This document shows, one piece after another, positions 14,236-22,320 of a stretch of DNA of 47,170 nucleotides. A model generated the notes under the pieces. The model saw only the letters and a program-made list of their open reading frames with translations, made no database searches and had not been told where the DNA came from. The DNA comes from a virus, in IMG/VR virus record IMGVR_UViG_3300018046_000002, positions 1-47,170 of that record. One strand, 5' to 3'. Positions within the stretch are counted from its first letter, which is position 1, and the number at the start of each line of letters is the position of its first letter. The translations under genes were made by a program, and so were the position numbers.

Positions 14236-14444
14236 TGTTTGTTCTTGATAGAGACCATATTCCAGTAAAAAACGGGCATTCGGTCAAATTTGGGAAAAGG
14301 CATTGCCTGGACGAAATCCCGCAAGTAGAATGCCGATGCTCCGACCCTAAGTGCAATAGGCTTTTTTTTATAGGCAACCCCGATGGCCCGGTTGTTATAA
14401 AATGTGTTAATTGTAAAACTGTAAATTACTTCACAAAGGAGTGA
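14235..14444 (+). CDS. Com-like zinc-finger protein (Mu Com family pattern)
   Basis: 69 residues. The C-terminal half, VECRCSDPKCNRLFFIG then VVIKCVNCKTVNYFTKE, follows the pattern of phage Mu Com and relatives (RC.C.KLL.......IKCPRCKT.N). Com is a zinc-binding translational activator that binds the mom leader RNA. Here the finger would end the small-gene series just before the scaffold gene, and the repeated leader element (14463) begins 19 nt later. That it regulates scaffold or capsid translation is speculation. Start from the TGATG overlap. Confidence 0.6.
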   Translation: MFVLDRDHIPVKNGHSVKFGKRHCLDEIPQVECRCSDPKCNRLFFIGNPDGPVVIKCVNCKTVNYFTKE

Positions 14445-14462
14445 TGGAAGAATATCGTTGCA

Positions 14463-14488
14463 CAAATTGGAGAGTCCGTTTGAGACCG
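14463..14488 (+). repeat. 26-nt upstream element of scaffold gene (copy 1)
   Basis: CAAATTGGAGAGTCCG then TTTGAGACCG at 14463-14488 matches 15399-15424 at 24 of 26 positions. One copy precedes the scaffold gene and the other the major capsid gene. Its 3' end overlaps the hairpin at 14485. Likely a promoter, RNA-processing or translation-control element; see findings. Confidence 0.75.
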
Positions 14489-14520
14489 GCATAGAGAAAT
14501 CTTAGCCGGTTTTGCGTTTT
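14485..14520 (+). terminator. Terminator-like hairpin before the scaffold gene
   Basis: ACCGGC (14485-14490) pairs with GCCGGT (14505-14510) around a 14-nt loop and is followed by TTTTGCGTTTTT. It could end the portal-to-Com transcript or attenuate read-through into the scaffold gene. The stem is short and the T-run is interrupted. Confidence 0.4.
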
Positions 14521-14545
14521 TCACACTACTTAAAAGGGAGCGACA

Positions 14546-15394
14546 ATGGATATCGAAACAGTAGTTCAAGACGATTTCACGAAAGATGACGGCATTGTTG
14601 AAGATGAGCCCGGAGGCCAGGAAGAGGCCGAACTCGATTTGTCTCAACCTTACCTTGCTATGACCGGTGATGATGGCAAAGAAGTTCAGTTGACCGGCCA
14701 GGAAGTGCTTGACCGGGTTCAGCAGAACATCGAACTGCAAAGGCAGATTGCCGAACTGACCGCCAAGGCGAGCCAGCCGGTTATCCAGCAGCCGGTTCAG
14801 CAACAACCTTTCGTGCAACAGCAAACTCAGCAACAGCAAGACCCTGCTTTGGCGATTCGTGCTCAGGCACAGGACGCCATGACCCATTTTGCGAATGGCG
14901 ACCTTGATGCTATTCCGCAGATTCTCGATGCAATCGGGCAGTTTGCGCAGTTACAGGCGCAGGGGGCAGCAGGGATAAGCATCCAGCAGCAGGCGGCAGA
15001 ACAAGCGTTTCTTGCAACTCATGGCGATTTTAAGGACGCAGCGGTCAGCGGAGAAATCAGGAACTACCTGGGTCGGCATCCTGAATACGGCCCGATTGAA
15101 GGTTTTCTGGCGATGAAGCTGGAAAAACAGGAAGCTGCTCACAAAGCGGAAATCGCCAATCTCCAAGCTCGGTTGGCCCAGGCTGGCGATAAGGGCAAGA
15201 AAGCGGGCGAGAAAGAAACCATACGGGCCGCGAAGGCAATGGGCGGCTTGCGTTTTCTCGTCCCTGGTGCTGGCGGCGTCGCTCGTCAACCGGCAAGCAA
15301 CAATCAGGTAGGCAAATTTCAATCGTTGGAAGATGCTAGCGAGGCTATGAAGTCCGGTCTTGCGAAACTTCGGGGGGTAGCAAGCCTCGATTAA
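14546..15394 (+). CDS. Scaffold-like head assembly protein
   Basis: 282 residues, immediately upstream of the capsid gene. Acidic N-terminus (DDGIVEDEPGGQEEAELD), coiled-coil stretches (VLDRVQQNIELQRQIAELTA), a glutamine-rich linker, a helical middle, and a basic segment (GDKGKKAGEKETIRAAKA). This composition (acidic, helical, Q-rich, no fold) and position are typical of phage scaffolding proteins that template the prohead and then leave. No protease is visible nearby. AAAGGGAG precedes the start. Confidence 0.7.
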   Translation: MDIETVVQDDFTKDDGIVEDEPGGQEEAELDLSQPYLAMTGDDGKEVQLTGQEVLDRVQQNIELQRQIAELTAKASQPVIQQPVQQQPFVQQQTQQQQDPALAIRAQAQDAMTHFANGDLDAIPQILDAIGQFAQLQAQGAAGISIQQQAAEQAFLATHGDFKDAAVSGEIRNYLGRHPEYGPIEGFLAMKLEKQEAAHKAEIANLQARLAQAGDKGKKAGEKETIRAAKAMGGLRFLVPGAGGVARQPASNNQVGKFQSLEDASEAMKSGLAKLRGVASLD

Positions 15395-15398
15395 TAGG

Positions 15399-15424
15399 CA
15401 AATTGCAGAGTCCTTTTGAGACCG
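15399..15424 (+). repeat. 26-nt upstream element of capsid gene (copy 2)
   Basis: CAAATTGCAGAGTCCT then TTTGAGACCG, differing from the copy at 14463 at two positions. It lies 37 nt before the capsid ATG and 5 nt after the scaffold stop. No terminator-like hairpin follows this copy. Confidence 0.75.
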
Positions 15425-15460
15425 AACATGAACAACCCTAACTACTGAAAGGATTCTGAA

Positions 15461-16399
15461 ATGGCCCTGACGCTCAGTGAAATCAACGCAGTCACCCAGG
15501 ATTATTGGGACCCCGGTGCTCACGACCAATACTTTAAGGGCAACGCCCTTATGTATCGGGTCTTGAAAAAAGGCCGTAAATGGGACGGGGGCGACTATCT
15601 CCGTGTCGTGATTCAATACGGTCAGCCGGTCGGAGGCGCGTTTAACTCTCAGTCAACCTTCGATACGACCAAGCGCGAGGAATTGAACGCGGCTCGATTC
15701 GCCCCGGCCTACTACTACGAGCCGGTCACTTTCGACATTGACGATAAGGTCCGAAACGCAGGGACCGCCGCTCAGGTCGATATCGTTGCAGCCAAACTCA
15801 ACAACGCCCAGAAGAAAATCCGTCAGAGCATGGCGATTGACTTCTACAACAACTCCACTCAGGGCGCTACCGGGCGCGGCATTCTCGGACTTCCCGCAAT
15901 GATGGCGTATCAGTCGGCAACTTCATACGGACAGATTTCCTACTCAGACATCGCTGAATGGACCTCCGGTGTTGCGAACACAACCGGCGGGCCTCTGTCT
16001 TACGCGGTAATCCGCGCCGGAAGAACCGCCTGCCAGGTTGGGGACGGGACCGAAGATAAGCCGACCATCCTTGTCACCACCCGGACCCTGTTCGATGTGG
16101 TTGAAGGCCAGACTCAGGTAAATCAGAGATACGAAGAGGCCGAACTTGCCGAGGTAGGTTTTCAGAACCTCATCATAAACGGCATCCCGATGGTTTCCGA
16201 TTACCTGTGTCCCTCCGGCTATCTCTACTTCATTAACGAGCACCTGGTGGATATGAAGTCTCATAAAGATTTCTTTTTCATCAGAGAACCGTGGATGAGG
16301 CCGGTGGACCAATATGTTTATACGACACAACTAATCTGGGTCGGTCAGTGGTTGACGAAACGACGTAATGCCCATGGGTTTTATTCTTCGCTCTATTAG
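15461..16399 (+). CDS. Major capsid protein
   Basis: 312 residues following the scaffold gene. Features shared with phage coat proteins of this type: FKGNALMYRVLKKGRKWDGG near the N-terminus, DYLRVVIQYGQPVGGAFNSQ, FDIDDKVRNAG, then GRGILGLPAMM, and the C-terminal NAHGFYSSLY. The family adopts the HK97 fold. Strong start (AAAGGATTCTGAA before the ATG). The preceding 26-nt element probably supports high expression. No close experimental homologue can be named from sequence alone. Confidence 0.8.
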   Translation: MALTLSEINAVTQDYWDPGAHDQYFKGNALMYRVLKKGRKWDGGDYLRVVIQYGQPVGGAFNSQSTFDTTKREELNAARFAPAYYYEPVTFDIDDKVRNAGTAAQVDIVAAKLNNAQKKIRQSMAIDFYNNSTQGATGRGILGLPAMMAYQSATSYGQISYSDIAEWTSGVANTTGGPLSYAVIRAGRTACQVGDGTEDKPTILVTTRTLFDVVEGQTQVNQRYEEAELAEVGFQNLIINGIPMVSDYLCPSGYLYFINEHLVDMKSHKDFFFIREPWMRPVDQYVYTTQLIWVGQWLTKRRNAHGFYSSLY

Positions 16400-16401
16400 T
16401 G

Positions 16402-16421
16402 CGAAATCATTGGGGATTTCG
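16402..16421 (+). terminator. Small hairpin after the capsid gene
   Basis: CGAAATC and GATTTCG form a perfect 7-bp stem with a 6-nt loop 2 nt after the capsid stop. No T-run follows, so it is more likely a 3'-end stabiliser or processing structure than a terminator. Confidence 0.3.
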
Positions 16422-16466
16422 GTTATGCCGATGCAATGAACATCTGGGAACGAAAGGAATAAAAAA

Positions 16467-17036
16467 ATGACGATAGGTCCGCCTATTAACAGAACGGACA
16501 GTTGGCAATGGGAATGCCTGGAAATGACTTACGCCAATGGGACAAGTGAAACCGATTTCACTGGCGAGTCTGCGGTTTCAGGCAACGGGTACGTTCTTGA
16601 ACAGAACGAACTCATCAAGTGGGACTCCATAATGGTCTACGTTCAGACTGCCGAAGTATCAAGCAACCAGCTTTTGAACGTAGGTCTCATGTACGCTGAA
16701 AACAGCAACGGCGGGAACGCTGCCGGCTTTCTCTACCATGTTTCAATCGCCAGCACAGGGTATGTGCGGCCTACCTGGACACTGACCTCCATAAGCTCTG
16801 TCGGCTATTACGTTTCGGCAAGCACTCTCGGAGCGTATTTCCTTAAAGGCAACGCTGGGAACTCCGCTCAGGCCGGTGAGCCGATCTACCAGGATTACAT
16901 GGGCGGCGGCGTTCAGAAGACGCTTACCTATACCGTCAATCCGAGCGGGGCTACCGGGACAACCTTTGTCGGCTGGCTGCTGTTCCAAAGGATGAAGATG
17001 CCCAACCTGAGTCGTTACATGGTTGGCACTTATTAG
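16467..17036 (+). CDS. Probable virion protein after the capsid gene
   Basis: 189 residues, beta-rich and low in charge: YANGTSETDFTGESAVSGNG, YVQTAEVSSNQLLNVGLMYA, TGYVRPTWTLTSISSVGYYV, then FVGWLLFQRMKMPNLSRYM. Position right after the capsid gene and the composition fit a capsid decoration or minor head protein. No family recognised. Confidence 0.55.
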   Translation: MTIGPPINRTDSWQWECLEMTYANGTSETDFTGESAVSGNGYVLEQNELIKWDSIMVYVQTAEVSSNQLLNVGLMYAENSNGGNAAGFLYHVSIASTGYVRPTWTLTSISSVGYYVSASTLGAYFLKGNAGNSAQAGEPIYQDYMGGGVQKTLTYTVNPSGATGTTFVGWLLFQRMKMPNLSRYMVGTY

Positions 17037-17050
17037 GAAAGGGGTGAATT

Positions 17051-17347
17051 ATGGGCAACATTGCTTCATCAAGCCTTGCGACCCCTTGGGCATTTGCCAC
17101 TTGGGGGAACAAGCGAGTTGTAAGGATTGTTGTTACGGGAGACGGTTCAAACACGATTGTTCCCGTTCCGATTCGTCCTTCTCACGCATGGATAGTGTGG
17201 GACCAGGGGACGAACACGGATACAGTTCTTTATGCTGCGAATCCTTATTTCACGGTGAATAATTCATCGCAGCCGTATACAGTCACGTATTCATCGACGC
17301 CGCAGAGTAATAAGAAACACACTCTGTTCATTCTCGGTGACGACTAG
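17051..17347 (+). CDS. Small beta-rich probable virion protein
   Basis: 98 residues with alternating hydrophobic strands (KRVVRIVVTGDGSNTIVPVP, SHAWIVWDQGTNTDTVLYAA, PYTVTYSSTP). GAAAGGGG upstream of the ATG. Likely a second minor head or decoration protein. No homology recognised. Confidence 0.5.
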   Translation: MGNIASSSLATPWAFATWGNKRVVRIVVTGDGSNTIVPVPIRPSHAWIVWDQGTNTDTVLYAANPYFTVNNSSQPYTVTYSSTPQSNKKHTLFILGDD

Positions 17348-17357
17348 GGGGAGCCGC

Positions 17358-18014
17358 ATGGAGAAACCGCTTTTCGTAGCGTTCCATACTCCAGATGATT
17401 TTTACTCAAATATGGCCGAGCGGTTGAGGCAGAGCCTTGTCCGTTTCGGCCTGGACCATCACATCGAACAACACGAAAATGCCGGTTCGTGGGCTAAGTG
17501 CTGCTGGCATAAGGCGTATTTCATTCTCGGTATGCTTTCTCGGTTTTATAATCGAGACATTGTATATCTGGATGCAGATGCGGAAATGAAGGCTTACCCC
17601 GACCGGCTGTTTAACCTCGCTGCCGATATTGCCTTTGTCGAAAACGAACAACGGCAACCGATTTCCTCAATGGTCTATTTTAAGAATAACGATGCTTCGA
17701 GACTCTTTGTCTGCGACTGGATAAAGATGAACAAGAAATTTCCCGATTTCCCGTGTGCAGACCAAGAAAACTTCGGCTCCCTTGTACGAGTTCGGGAGAT
17801 GGAAGGTATGACGGTAACCTATCTCCCGATCACTTACAACTTCGAGCGGAACATTACAAGACGGATTGGCGAGCCGGTCGTCATTTATCAGCACATTGCG
17901 AGCAGGCTTGGAATCGTGCCGGATTTTGAAACGATTCACGGTATTCTGGCGCAACGGATTGGTTATGCGCCTGAGTTCGGCGAGGGTAGCCACCAGGAAA
18001 TTGCGAGGGCTTGA
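17358..18014 (+). CDS. Glycosyltransferase-like protein (GT-A type)
   Basis: 218 residues from ATG 17358 (GGGGGAG 5 nt upstream). It begins PLFVAFHTPDDFYSNMAERL; IVYLDADAEMKAYP (about residues 71-84) contains the DxD-type metal/nucleotide-sugar motif; DQENFGSLV and LPITYNFERN occur where acceptor-side motifs lie in GT-A enzymes. Phages use such enzymes on DNA, virions or host glycans. Placed between capsid and connector genes, with a methyltransferase earlier in the same operon, virion or surface glycan modification is the best guess. The next gene overlaps by one base (TGATG). Confidence 0.65.
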   Translation: MEKPLFVAFHTPDDFYSNMAERLRQSLVRFGLDHHIEQHENAGSWAKCCWHKAYFILGMLSRFYNRDIVYLDADAEMKAYPDRLFNLAADIAFVENEQRQPISSMVYFKNNDASRLFVCDWIKMNKKFPDFPCADQENFGSLVRVREMEGMTVTYLPITYNFERNITRRIGEPVVIYQHIASRLGIVPDFETIHGILAQRIGYAPEFGEGSHQEIARA

Positions 18015-19339
18015 TGTCCTATTCGTTTTTCAGATCGGATTCGCTTAATTGGACCGTGCAGGATCTTGTCAACGCAACGCAAGATTGGCTCTCGGTCACT
18101 CGCGGAGATTTTAACCGCTACCCTGCTGACGCGATCTACAAGGCCCTCAATAACGGTGCCGCTCGGTTCACGCTATTGACCGAGTGCTTGACAATGCCGG
18201 TCCTGATTGTTGCGCAAGCCTACCAGCAAAATTACCGGCTCCCCGATTGCGTTCAGAAGATTCAATCCGCCCGATACTACTACGGCTCAGACCGCTATTC
18301 CTATCAGGAACTCACGATAAAATCTTCGATGCGCGAGCTTCAAGATGAGGTGCTGGATTTCCGGGGGGCTTTCGGAAGTCCCGCCTATTATCTTTTCCCG
18401 TCCTACAAAACAGGGCAGGTAGTTCAATTCGGCATAGCCATGTATCCGTCTAACCCCGGCACGCCCTTTAACGCTCAAAACTCAAGGGTGCTCTCATTCC
18501 CTTCAGGGACCACCTGGCCGGGAATGGCAACGGGTTCAAATAAGACCGCCGGGGCTTCCTACATCGACGGTGCTGGAAGAAACATGGCTTCGCTCGGCAT
18601 AACGGTCGGGCTTCCCATTTTCAATGTGACGAACACCGCGTACCCTTCAGGCATTATCACCAGTATTACCACGACGACCTCGCTGAACGATACTCTCGTC
18701 GCGTCAATGGGTATAAATTGGGCCGTCAGTGATCAGGCAGTTATCCCCCTGCCCGAATGGGGCCTTGCGATAGATTCAGCTATTGCAGGGACCGCTCTTA
18801 CCGCAAGTGCAAACTACATCGACAGCGCGGGCCGGAACTTAACGACTCTCGGCGCCGTAACCGGAATGCAGGTCACAAACGGCACTCAAAAACTTGTCGG
18901 GTATATCACTGCGATTCAGACCACGAATTCAACGAATGACACGCTTGTGGCGTCAATGGGCGGTAATTGGGCGGTAGGCGATAATATGTTCATCCAAATC
19001 CCGACAGGCGGCGTAAACACGGTTGTATCGCCTTCAGGAACCGTAGGAGACATGCAGCCCTACCTTGACAATATAGTTCTTGATTGCGTGAGAAAACCGT
19101 TTCCTATGCTGGCGACAATGCCCTCGTTTGTACCGGAACTTCCAGCCGATTATGTTGAGGCGGCGGTTGCGTATGCGGTGTATCAGATTGGCAGGGCGGC
19201 ATTTAAGGGACTCATCCAGAAGGAGAAATCCGAGGAAGGCAAACAGCGGTTCAGTGAACTTATAGAGCAATACCGTGAGTTGAGTCCCTTCGCAGACCAG
19301 TCAGAAATGGCGACCGGATATTTCGATTATTTCAGTTAA
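18014..19339 (+). CDS. Head-tail connector protein with duplicated inserted domain
   Basis: 441 residues. The N-terminal helical part (TVQDLVNATQDWLSVTRGDF; ADAIYKALNNGAARFTLLTE) and the C-terminal helices (PADYVEAAVAYAVYQIGRAA; GKQRFSELIEQYRELSPFAD) resemble P22 gp4-type connectors. Residues about 177-247 and 261-331 are two copies of one beta-rich module: S/A-YIDGAGRN, SLNDTLVASMGINWAVSD versus STNDTLVASMGGNWAVGD. The connector would thus carry two surface domains. A TTG at 18011 was rejected in favour of ATG 18014. Confidence 0.65.
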   Translation: MSYSFFRSDSLNWTVQDLVNATQDWLSVTRGDFNRYPADAIYKALNNGAARFTLLTECLTMPVLIVAQAYQQNYRLPDCVQKIQSARYYYGSDRYSYQELTIKSSMRELQDEVLDFRGAFGSPAYYLFPSYKTGQVVQFGIAMYPSNPGTPFNAQNSRVLSFPSGTTWPGMATGSNKTAGASYIDGAGRNMASLGITVGLPIFNVTNTAYPSGIITSITTTTSLNDTLVASMGINWAVSDQAVIPLPEWGLAIDSAIAGTALTASANYIDSAGRNLTTLGAVTGMQVTNGTQKLVGYITAIQTTNSTNDTLVASMGGNWAVGDNMFIQIPTGGVNTVVSPSGTVGDMQPYLDNIVLDCVRKPFPMLATMPSFVPELPADYVEAAVAYAVYQIGRAAFKGLIQKEKSEEGKQRFSELIEQYRELSPFADQSEMATGYFDYFS

Positions 19340-19359
19340 TTCGAGGACTAACAACGTAA

Positions 19360-21702
19360 ATGAGCCGTATCATCATATCGGACCTTTCAAAAGGTATGGA
19401 TCTCAAAAGCGCAGCCGAAGATATCGGCCCCGGCTTCACGGGCGAACAAATCGGCCTCGACTGGTCCGATCCCGGCGTAATCCAGCCTGCGAGAGCGGAT
19501 GTCCTCGTGCAGACGATGAGCGACAACATCATACATAGCCATATTGTTTATATCCAGTTGGTGAAATATCAATTCACGACTCATTCCGACGGTCTTCGGG
19601 TAACAACCGGGGGAGTAGTCACCCTTATCGACCCTAACTTCACCGGCGTGTTCAAGTGCCTTGGCATAAACGACCAATACGTGGTTTTCTCAAATGCCAC
19701 AATGGTCAAAAAATGGTTTCCGGGTGGAAGCCTGCTCAACCTGATAACGGGGCAATACGTCGATGCTCCCGCTTGGCCTGCTACCGATCAATGGGGCGTA
19801 AATACTCCGCCAACTCCCGTGCTTGCCCTTGTGCCTCTAACTTCTCAGGTCATAGACAACTGTCAATCTCTTACGAACTGGGTGGCGTCCGAAGGGTCTA
19901 TAGCTCTTGATACAACCGATTTTGCCGGGACAAGCAACGCTTCGATCAAAATGACATCACTTGCCAATTCATCAGCCATAATGGCGAAAACCGGGTCCTG
20001 GAATCTCAAATACTTCGTCAATCCCGGCGATCTCGGGACTGGCTTCATAAGCCTTTGGGTTCTGGCCCCAAATCTCACGGTCGTAACAGCAATTCACCTT
20101 CTTTTCGACTGCTCGGCCTCGGCCGACTTCACAACCGATTGGTACGAGTGCGATATCGAAATCAATAATGTGGCGTCAACGGACATCACCTTTACGCCCA
20201 ATGCGGCCTATCCTGGCGATATACAAGTGGGGGACACAACACTATCCAGCACCCAGCCGACCACCACAACGGTCTGCACTTCCGGGGTCTGGATGAATTT
20301 TCAGATTCCCATTTCCACATTCTTTAGAATCGGATATAACGCGAACTACGACTGGTCAACGATCACGGCAATCCAGATCAAATGGGACTGCGGGTCTACT
20401 GCCGGGTCGATTGATGTCACATCCCTAAACCTTCTGGGCGGCGGTTATCCTTTCGGTAATTACTGGTTCGCGGTAGCTTATGAAGATGTCTTTGGCAATT
20501 ACGGACCCTACAGCGAATACGCAGGGCCGGTAAATGCTAACGGCCAACAGATCACTCTTTCAGGATTAACGCCCGATACCGATCCCTACACCACGCAGAG
20601 GCGTCTTGTCGTAATCGGTGGCTCTCTCACAAGTCCGATGGTTTTCTACCTCTCTGATAACGTGAGCACGAACTATACCTACAACTTGCAGGATACGGCT
20701 CTTAGCACGATTGAGACTCAGTTTTACGAGGACCCGCCTCAGCCCTGTACAGATATGATTCTTGCGTTCGACCGGGTTTTCATGGTATCGGGCGACCAAC
20801 TACTCTACAGTGACCCTGAAATGTATGAGGGCTTCCCGGCTGCAAACTATATCTCGCTCGCCGGTGAAACTCTGATGCAGATTGCTCTTTATCAGAATCA
20901 GTACATCGCCGTTCGGGGCGTGAAGGAAACTCTTATCCAGATTCTATCATCCGACCCTGCTACGTGGGCAATTACCCCAGGGGCGCGGGAGGGTTCTGTA
21001 AGTTCTCGGTTTATGATTGACCTTGGAAGCGGCCAGCATGTGTGGGCGAGTAAAACAGCTTTCTGGCAAACAGCCGACAGCGAATATCTCCCCCAAATCG
21101 GCTTTGCGGTAAAGGACTTCTCTCAAATCTTCGGAGACCAGATAAGCAATCTGGCATACCTTTTCTACATTGACACCGACAATATTCCAAGGATTTTGAG
21201 GATTGATTACCGACCGGGATACCCCTTACCTCACTATATTGAGAATATAGAGCCTTCGTGTATTTTCGCAGATCAGATCGTAAAACAGGTTTTCTACGCT
21301 CTTGGCAATAACATCTATCAGTTCAACGCCGGCGCGGGGCCAATGCCAACCCTTTTGACTATTCCTGAGCAATTCGACAAAAGCGCGAAGATAAAAACTT
21401 TTGCGGCGATCAATTACGATTTGCAAAACGGTCCGCTCGCCATGCAGCTTGTTTGTGAAAGAGTGCCGGTCCTGAGCGGATACAGCAATGTAGGATACGG
21501 ACAGGGCGGTTACGGGCAGGGAGGATACGGGGGACAAGGAACAATAGGAACCTACACTCTGCCGAACTCGACCATAGATGGAGACTCGGTAAGCCTGCCG
21601 CCGAATGCTAAAATCTCAATGGGGTTTAACCTGTCATCGACAACTCAGGATTTTGTTCTGACATTGCCGATCAAAGTAGAATACGTAGAAATTGGAGCCT
21701 AG
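19360..21702 (+). CDS. Tail hub / stabilisation protein (P22 gp10-like) with inserted beta domain
   Basis: 780 residues. The start MSRIIISDLSKGMDLKSAAE and the later beta-repeat region (FDRVFMVSGDQLLYSDPEMY, YQNQYIAVRGVKETLIQILS, SKTAFWQTADSEY) fit podovirus tail-stabilisation/hub proteins with a propeller-like body. Residues about 164-358 look like an extra jelly-roll, carbohydrate-binding-type insertion (VIDNCQSLTNWVASEGSIAL and GFISLWVLAPNLT). A glycine/tyrosine loop (YGQGGYGQGGYGGQG, near residue 710) follows. Assignment is by position and general resemblance. Confidence 0.6.
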   Translation: MSRIIISDLSKGMDLKSAAEDIGPGFTGEQIGLDWSDPGVIQPARADVLVQTMSDNIIHSHIVYIQLVKYQFTTHSDGLRVTTGGVVTLIDPNFTGVFKCLGINDQYVVFSNATMVKKWFPGGSLLNLITGQYVDAPAWPATDQWGVNTPPTPVLALVPLTSQVIDNCQSLTNWVASEGSIALDTTDFAGTSNASIKMTSLANSSAIMAKTGSWNLKYFVNPGDLGTGFISLWVLAPNLTVVTAIHLLFDCSASADFTTDWYECDIEINNVASTDITFTPNAAYPGDIQVGDTTLSSTQPTTTTVCTSGVWMNFQIPISTFFRIGYNANYDWSTITAIQIKWDCGSTAGSIDVTSLNLLGGGYPFGNYWFAVAYEDVFGNYGPYSEYAGPVNANGQQITLSGLTPDTDPYTTQRRLVVIGGSLTSPMVFYLSDNVSTNYTYNLQDTALSTIETQFYEDPPQPCTDMILAFDRVFMVSGDQLLYSDPEMYEGFPAANYISLAGETLMQIALYQNQYIAVRGVKETLIQILSSDPATWAITPGAREGSVSSRFMIDLGSGQHVWASKTAFWQTADSEYLPQIGFAVKDFSQIFGDQISNLAYLFYIDTDNIPRILRIDYRPGYPLPHYIENIEPSCIFADQIVKQVFYALGNNIYQFNAGAGPMPTLLTIPEQFDKSAKIKTFAAINYDLQNGPLAMQLVCERVPVLSGYSNVGYGQGGYGQGGYGGQGTIGTYTLPNSTIDGDSVSLPPNAKISMGFNLSSTTQDFVLTLPIKVEYVEIGA

Positions 21703-21705
21703 GCC

Positions 21706-22320
21706 GTGAAAAAGATATTCGTTTCAATCCCCATAATTGCAATGCTTTTGCTGTTTGCCACGATTGCGCTTACCACCGATCCGGTAACGCCCAATCTTGG
21801 CCTGACCTTGATGGTAGCAAACGAAGAGAATTGGAGCGTACCGCTCAACAGTAACTTCAGCCTGATAGATACGGCTTTCGGGAATCTTCCAGCCTCGTAT
21901 CAACCTACTTACCCATCGGGGGCAAAGAATCTGGTTGTCGCAACTCCTGCCGCTACTTCGGGCGTCCCTTCCGAACGGGCATTGGTCCAGACGGATTTGC
22001 CTTCGACTTCGACTCAGACCATAGCATATGGGACCGCAACGATAGCAGCATCAAGCATATCTTCAGGGGCATGTACGGCGGCAACAATCTCGACCGTTGG
22101 CGGTACGGCGGCGAATATAGCCACAACCGATGTGATTACCGCCTGCTTCCAGGGCGACCCAACATCGAACACGGGATTTGCGCCAACCACGTCCGGGATG
22201 CTCTCTGTCATTCCGTACACTATATCGGGGAGCCCTTACATTGGAATCAAAACGTGCAATAACACCGGAGCCAGCGTGACTCCGACTGCTACGACTCTTA
22301 ATTGGCGAGCAATAAGGTGA
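21706..22320 (+). CDS. Exported fibre-like protein
   Basis: 204 residues from GTG 21706. Residues 1-23 (KKIFVSIPIIAMLLLFATIA) form a Sec signal peptide. Then NLGLTLMVANEENWSVPLNS and NFSLIDTAFG, a start seen in phage tail-fibre proteins, then alanine/threonine/serine-rich beta sequence with four cysteines. A signal peptide on a fibre-like protein is unusual; see findings. The stop overlaps the next start (TGATG). Confidence 0.55.
   Translation: MKKIFVSIPIIAMLLLFATIALTTDPVTPNLGLTLMVANEENWSVPLNSNFSLIDTAFGNLPASYQPTYPSGAKNLVVATPAATSGVPSERALVQTDLPSTSTQTIAYGTATIAASSISSGACTAATISTVGGTAANIATTDVITACFQGDPTSNTGFAPTTSGMLSVIPYTISGSPYIGIKTCNNTGASVTPTATTLNWRAIR

Noticed and set aside
14951-15616. 221-codon minus-strand frame
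   Set aside because: Spans the scaffold-capsid junction on the opposite strand; no ribosome site, no domain.
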